DNA of 64,000 nucleotides, taken from Closterium sp. NIES-65. Its lineage: Eukaryota > Streptophyta > Zygnematophyceae > Desmidiales > Closteriaceae. The stretch lies in the NCBI GenBank assembly GCA_948144175.1, contig CANXME010001258.1:1907001-1971000 (forward strand), given 5' to 3'. The position numbers and the translations under genes are program-made. Shown here one piece after another: positions 60,992 to 64,000 of this stretch (positions are counted from its first letter, which is position 1; every line of letters begins with the position of its first letter). Under the pieces are notes generated by a model, which saw nothing but the letters and a program-made list of their open reading frames with translations, was not told where the DNA came from and searched no databases.

Positions 60992-61520
60992 GACGACGGT
61001 AGACTAGCAGTGCAAGCAGTAGGGGAAGGGCACGCAGTGACAGAGAGGCTGTGCTCACCAGACAGGGCTGCTCGGGCGGCTCAACTGTAGGGCGGCTCGG
61101 CGGCTGGGCGGCTCGGCGGCTCGGCTGCGGGGCGGCTCGGCGGCTCGGCGGCTCGGCGGCTCGGCGGCTGGGCGGCTCGGCTGCACGGCGGCTCGGCTGG
61201 TGGGCGGCCTGGCGGCTTGGCGGCAGGGCAGCTCGGCTCCTCTGGTACAGGGCGGCGCGGCGGTCGGCGGCTCGGGCGCGCTGCTGCAGGAGGGGAGAGC
61301 AGCGGGGCCGCAAAGTGGGGCGGCGGGGCCGCAGCAGACGGGCGGCGGGGCCGCTGAAGAAGGGCGGCGGGGCCGCGAAGTGGGGCGGCGGGGCCGCAGC
61401 AGACGGGCGGCGGGGCCGCTGAAGCAGGGCGGCGGGGCCGCGAAGTGGGGCGGCGGGGCCGCGACGTGGGGCGGCGGGGCCGCTGAACAGGGCGGCGGGG
61501 CCCGTGAAGTAGGGCGGCAG
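60992..61520 (-). repeat. D: GC-rich minisatellite leader
   Basis: Bases 61070-61250 are GGCGGCTCGG units. Bases 61300-61515 are GGGCGGCGGGGCCGCxxxxx units of 18-24 bp. The arrangement parallels the leader of B. Confidence 0.85.
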
Positions 61521-62416
61521 TGTCAACGGGAGTTGTGTGTTGGCCCCGTCCACGCTTGGGCGGAGCCGACTTCGTGGTGGGGTGTACGGAAGGTACAGCC
61601 GACTTGCAAGGTCGCTGACTTGGGAGGTCGCCAACTTCAAGAGGTCAGTCTGGAAGTCGGCGCCGACGTAGAAGGGGCGTCGACCTGGTGACGCCGACTT
61701 GGGTAGCTGACAACTGCACTGGTCGACCAGGAGTGACGTCGACCTGGATCTGGTCGACCGGAGGAGTGGTCGACCTGGTGAGGTCGACCTGGTGTGGTTG
61801 TCGACTTGGGAGGTCGACGAGCACATACAGGAGCAGCTGGTCGACATAGTTGCCCGGTCGACCAGGATACCTGGGTGACGAGGTTCTGCGAAGGAGTGCG
61901 ACGGTCACCCAGGCGAAGTTGGCGAGACCGACCTCCATGGTGGTATCCCGAGGTCGTCGTGGCGGATCAGAGGCAGTCGCTAGCCCGAGGTTGACGTGGT
62001 GTGTGCGCTGTGCAGGTGACGAGACTTTGCATGCCAATCATCTGCGCGCACCTGCAAAGCGGGTGCACTGCTGTCCTGCGTGAGCAATGCTGGCACACCG
62101 TCAACCTGCAGCGTTGGCAAGCTGTTGACTTTGCACTGCTGTAGCGTGGTCGACCAAGTCGTGCTGGAACGCGGTCGACCATGCTGTGCTCGCAGTCGAC
62201 CAACTTGAATGCTAGCTCTGATGTAGTCTTGCATTGCCAACTTCATTGTACCATTATTGACAACTTTCTCTAGTGAAACTCTTGCCAAATTGCCCCGTGA
62301 ACTAGCAAGCAGTGTGAGCACTAGGAAAACGTCTAAGGACCAACGAACGCAGACATCACACGAGCACACGTGCCTAGCCAGTACTCTAAGCTCCCGTTGT
62401 AGTAGTTATCTCCGCA
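61521..62416 (+). repeat. 5' LTR of element E
   Basis: 896 bp, TGTCAACGGGAG...GTTATCTCCGCA. Both ends match the solo LTR at 39741-40018. The middle is rich in GTCGAC/GTCGACCTGG motifs (clustered at 61680-61860 and 62150-62200). The sequence after it, TGGTGCGGTGAGCG (62417), is in primer-site position but is not an obvious initiator-Met match. Confidence 0.85.
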
Positions 62417-62522
62417 TGGTGCGGTGAGCGTGGACGGCACACGACTTACCCTCCAGTCAGGTCGAGGTAGACACCACTAACCTATTTCGTAGTTACAGGC
62501 CGGCAACTGTGCGGTAGTCACT

Positions 62523-64000
62523 ATGGTAGGAGTCGTAGGGGACGCGGGGGTGGTAGACACCCTGGAGGCACGGTTGGAGAACGCGAGGAGGAAGCACGAG
62601 GCCAACGAGTATGGCGACTTGCCCTGGGCGGTCGTTGAGGCTGGACTCCGCTCCACGTGGGCGACGGAGCACCCGTCTCGACCTGCCTCTCCTCGTCCGG
62701 TGAACAACGATGGCGGCGTCGACGTGGGCGTCAACGCCGGTGGTGGTCAAGTCGGCAGCAGTGCTGGAGGCACGTCGAGGCAAAGAGGTGTGATACATGC
62801 CGGTGAAGTCGGCGCCGTTCAGGCGCGAGGGATGCAGACGTCGGCGGTTGCAGGCTCTTCGCAGGGTGACGTCGGAGGCCGACGTAGTGGGCTGTCGCCG
62901 ATGACGGCGACCCAGGTGACGGCAGGTGGGATTGCGCCGAGCTACGGCTACTTCAAGTTCACGCCGGACAGGATCTCGGTCACCCCCCCACTGTTCGGTC
63001 GACCCGACATTCTCACCTGGAAGGAAGCAATCGAGCCCCAGCTGGAGATGGCTGGGCTGATCGGCTTCGCCCGAGGGACCGTGGTGACGCCTGGAGAACA
63101 CCACCCCGACTTGCGGGCGGAGTTCCGCGCCGTGCAGCTTTTGACCTTCACGGTCATCTCGCGGTGCTGCTCGCCGGGCGTGCAGATCGCCTTAAAGTGG
63201 TGCCGGGAGTACATCGACGCCGGCCACCAGGCGTGGCACTTCATTGAGTCGACGTACCAGGTCACCGATGACCTGTTCATCGCCCAGCTGGAGGGACAGC
63301 TGACGCACCTGCGTATGGGTGACGAGGAGACAGCGACTGACTACTGCAACCGAGCCCGGCGAATTCTCGCCACTATCAGGATGGCCGGCGCGCAGTACTC
63401 CACGGCGTCGTACATCACCCATATCATGCAGGGACTTTCTAGCAGCTATAACCTCCTGAAACGGCTGTCCATGGCGCCGAGCACAAGGGCGACGCTCAAC
63501 GAGGACAACCTGACCTCATACATCCTGCAGGACGAGGCGATGCAGGAAGCTGAGCGGTCACAGGAACTCTTGGTGCAGGCCAACTTCGTCGCCCCGGCGA
63601 AGCAAGGAGGCCGACCAGGAGAGCGCGGACAGTCTGGTGGCGGCGGGAGCGGTGGCTGGAAGTCGACCAAGGAGGTCGAGAAGAAGTCGACCAAGGACGG
63701 CGGTCAAGGAGGGGGAGGTCGACGTCGGGAGTGCTGGATCTGCCACAGCCCCAATCACCTCTCCTTCGAGTGTCCCGACCGCAGTGACTCCGACGACGAC
63801 AACAAGGGCGGCCGCGGGAGGTCGAGCAGTCGTCGTCCTCGTCGAGGAGGAAACCGGCCGCGCAAGGAGAAGCAGTCGCCCAAGACGTCGACTTCGGCGA
63901 ACGACGCCGACTCCCCTGCTGGCAGCAAGGCGCGGGATGACAAGACGGCGTCGTGCTCGCTGGTCGGCGTCGTGGAGCCGACCGTCTCGCTAGCGCCGGA
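62523..64000 (+). CDS. E: Gag (partial at window end)
   Basis: An open frame starts with ATG at 62523, 106 bp beyond the LTR, and is still open at 64000 (492 codons). Residues 1-135 are low-complexity and Gly/Val/Ala-rich. From about 140 (SYGYFKFTPDRI; LFGRPDILTWKEAIEPQLEM) it reads like a copia Gag core, with FIAQLEGQLTHLRMGDEETATDYCNRARRI and YITHIMQGLSSSYNLLKRL. A Lys/Gly-rich basic stretch precedes a canonical zinc knuckle CX2CX4HX4C (C404, C407, H412, C417; CWICHSPNHLSFEC). After it comes an Arg/Ser/Asp-rich tail. The fusion to Pol, if any, lies outside the window. Confidence 0.85.
   Translation, partial: MVGVVGDAGVVDTLEARLENARRKHEANEYGDLPWAVVEAGLRSTWATEHPSRPASPRPVNNDGGVDVGVNAGGGQVGSSAGGTSRQRGVIHAGEVGAVQARGMQTSAVAGSSQGDVGGRRSGLSPMTATQVTAGGIAPSYGYFKFTPDRISVTPPLFGRPDILTWKEAIEPQLEMAGLIGFARGTVVTPGEHHPDLRAEFRAVQLLTFTVISRCCSPGVQIALKWCREYIDAGHQAWHFIESTYQVTDDLFIAQLEGQLTHLRMGDEETATDYCNRARRILATIRMAGAQYSTASYITHIMQGLSSSYNLLKRLSMAPSTRATLNEDNLTSYILQDEAMQEAERSQELLVQANFVAPAKQGGRPGERGQSGGGGSGGWKSTKEVEKKSTKDGGQGGGGRRRECWICHSPNHLSFECPDRSDSDDDNKGGRGRSSSRRPRRGGNRPRKEKQSPKTSTSANDADSPAGSKARDDKTASCSLVGVVEPTVSLAP

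Larger units (their letters stand above)
57282..61520 (-). mobile_element. Element D, right part: copia 5' half (fossil)
   Basis: This continues D beyond gypsy G: linker and integrase (57282-58620), protease (58628-59650), Gag (59764-60991) and a repeat-rich leader (60992-61520). Element E begins at 61521, so D's primer site and 5' LTR must lie right of the window if E inserted cleanly. GGCAG (61516-61520) is the expected target duplication of E. D has about four or five breaks. Confidence 0.9.
61521..64000 (+). mobile_element. Element E: Ty1/copia-like element, 5' end, in D's leader
   Basis: This is an LTR plus open Gag that runs off the right end of the window. The Gag type (zinc knuckle, no MATPSVL-type start) differs from all other copias here. 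The solo LTR in F is a second trace of the same family. The visible part has no break in its coding frame. Superfamily is inferred from the Gag pattern; pol is not in the window. Confidence 0.8.

Overview
This window is almost entirely nested retrotransposons. The host looks like a green-lineage eukaryote: a streptophyte, either a charophyte alga or an early land plant. The clues are a plant-type TTTAGGG telomere motif, initiator-Met-tRNA-type primer sites (TGGTATcAGAGC variants), plant-style splice borders in a captured exon, Ty1/copia and chromodomain Ty3/gypsy (chromovirus) elements, and a TRIM family. The species is not identifiable from this evidence. I see no confident complete host gene and no genuine tRNA, rRNA or CRISPR locus.

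I use letters for the elements. M (1-624, +) is the 3' end of a chromovirus. A (751-7506, -) is an old copia that carries a hAT-like MITE in its 3' LTR and a very young TRIM. J (7507-10534, +) is a copia piece cut at both ends. K (10535-12470, -) is a 5' piece of a gypsy carrying a second TRIM. L (12471-15146, -) is a 5' piece of an A-like copia. B (15256-19788, -) is a young, shortened copia with identical LTRs and a perfect target duplication. The only non-transposon island is 19789-21044.

The right two thirds is one deep nest. H (21045 to at least 34319, +) is an old copia split by copia I (25674-33245, +). H's 3' LTR is cut by copia F (34320-41686, -). F's leader abuts copia D (41687-44181 and 57282-61520, -). 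D is split by chromovirus G (44182-49324 and 56274-57281, -), and G is split by young copia C (49325-56273, +). A further copia, E (61521 to beyond 64000, +), sits in D's leader, and a solo LTR of E's family (39741-40018) lies inside F. Target duplications support I in H, C in G, G in D, the solo LTR in F, B in its locus, and the TRIM in A. They also fit the TRIM in K.

The copias fall into three groups: an older, less GC-rich group (A, H, L); a GC-rich group (B, C, D, F, I, J); and E. The GC-rich group has peculiar shared features: GC-rich minisatellite leaders, glycine-rich Gag tails, a non-canonical Cys/His motif where the zinc knuckle should be, recurring LREW(Y/F)A peptides, repeat-rich integrase-RT linkers, and a hairpin over the polypurine tract. 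The most notable single observations are the tRNA-like split Pol III promoter in the TRIMs, a host exon with both splice borders captured in I, and the odd zinc-knuckle replacement.
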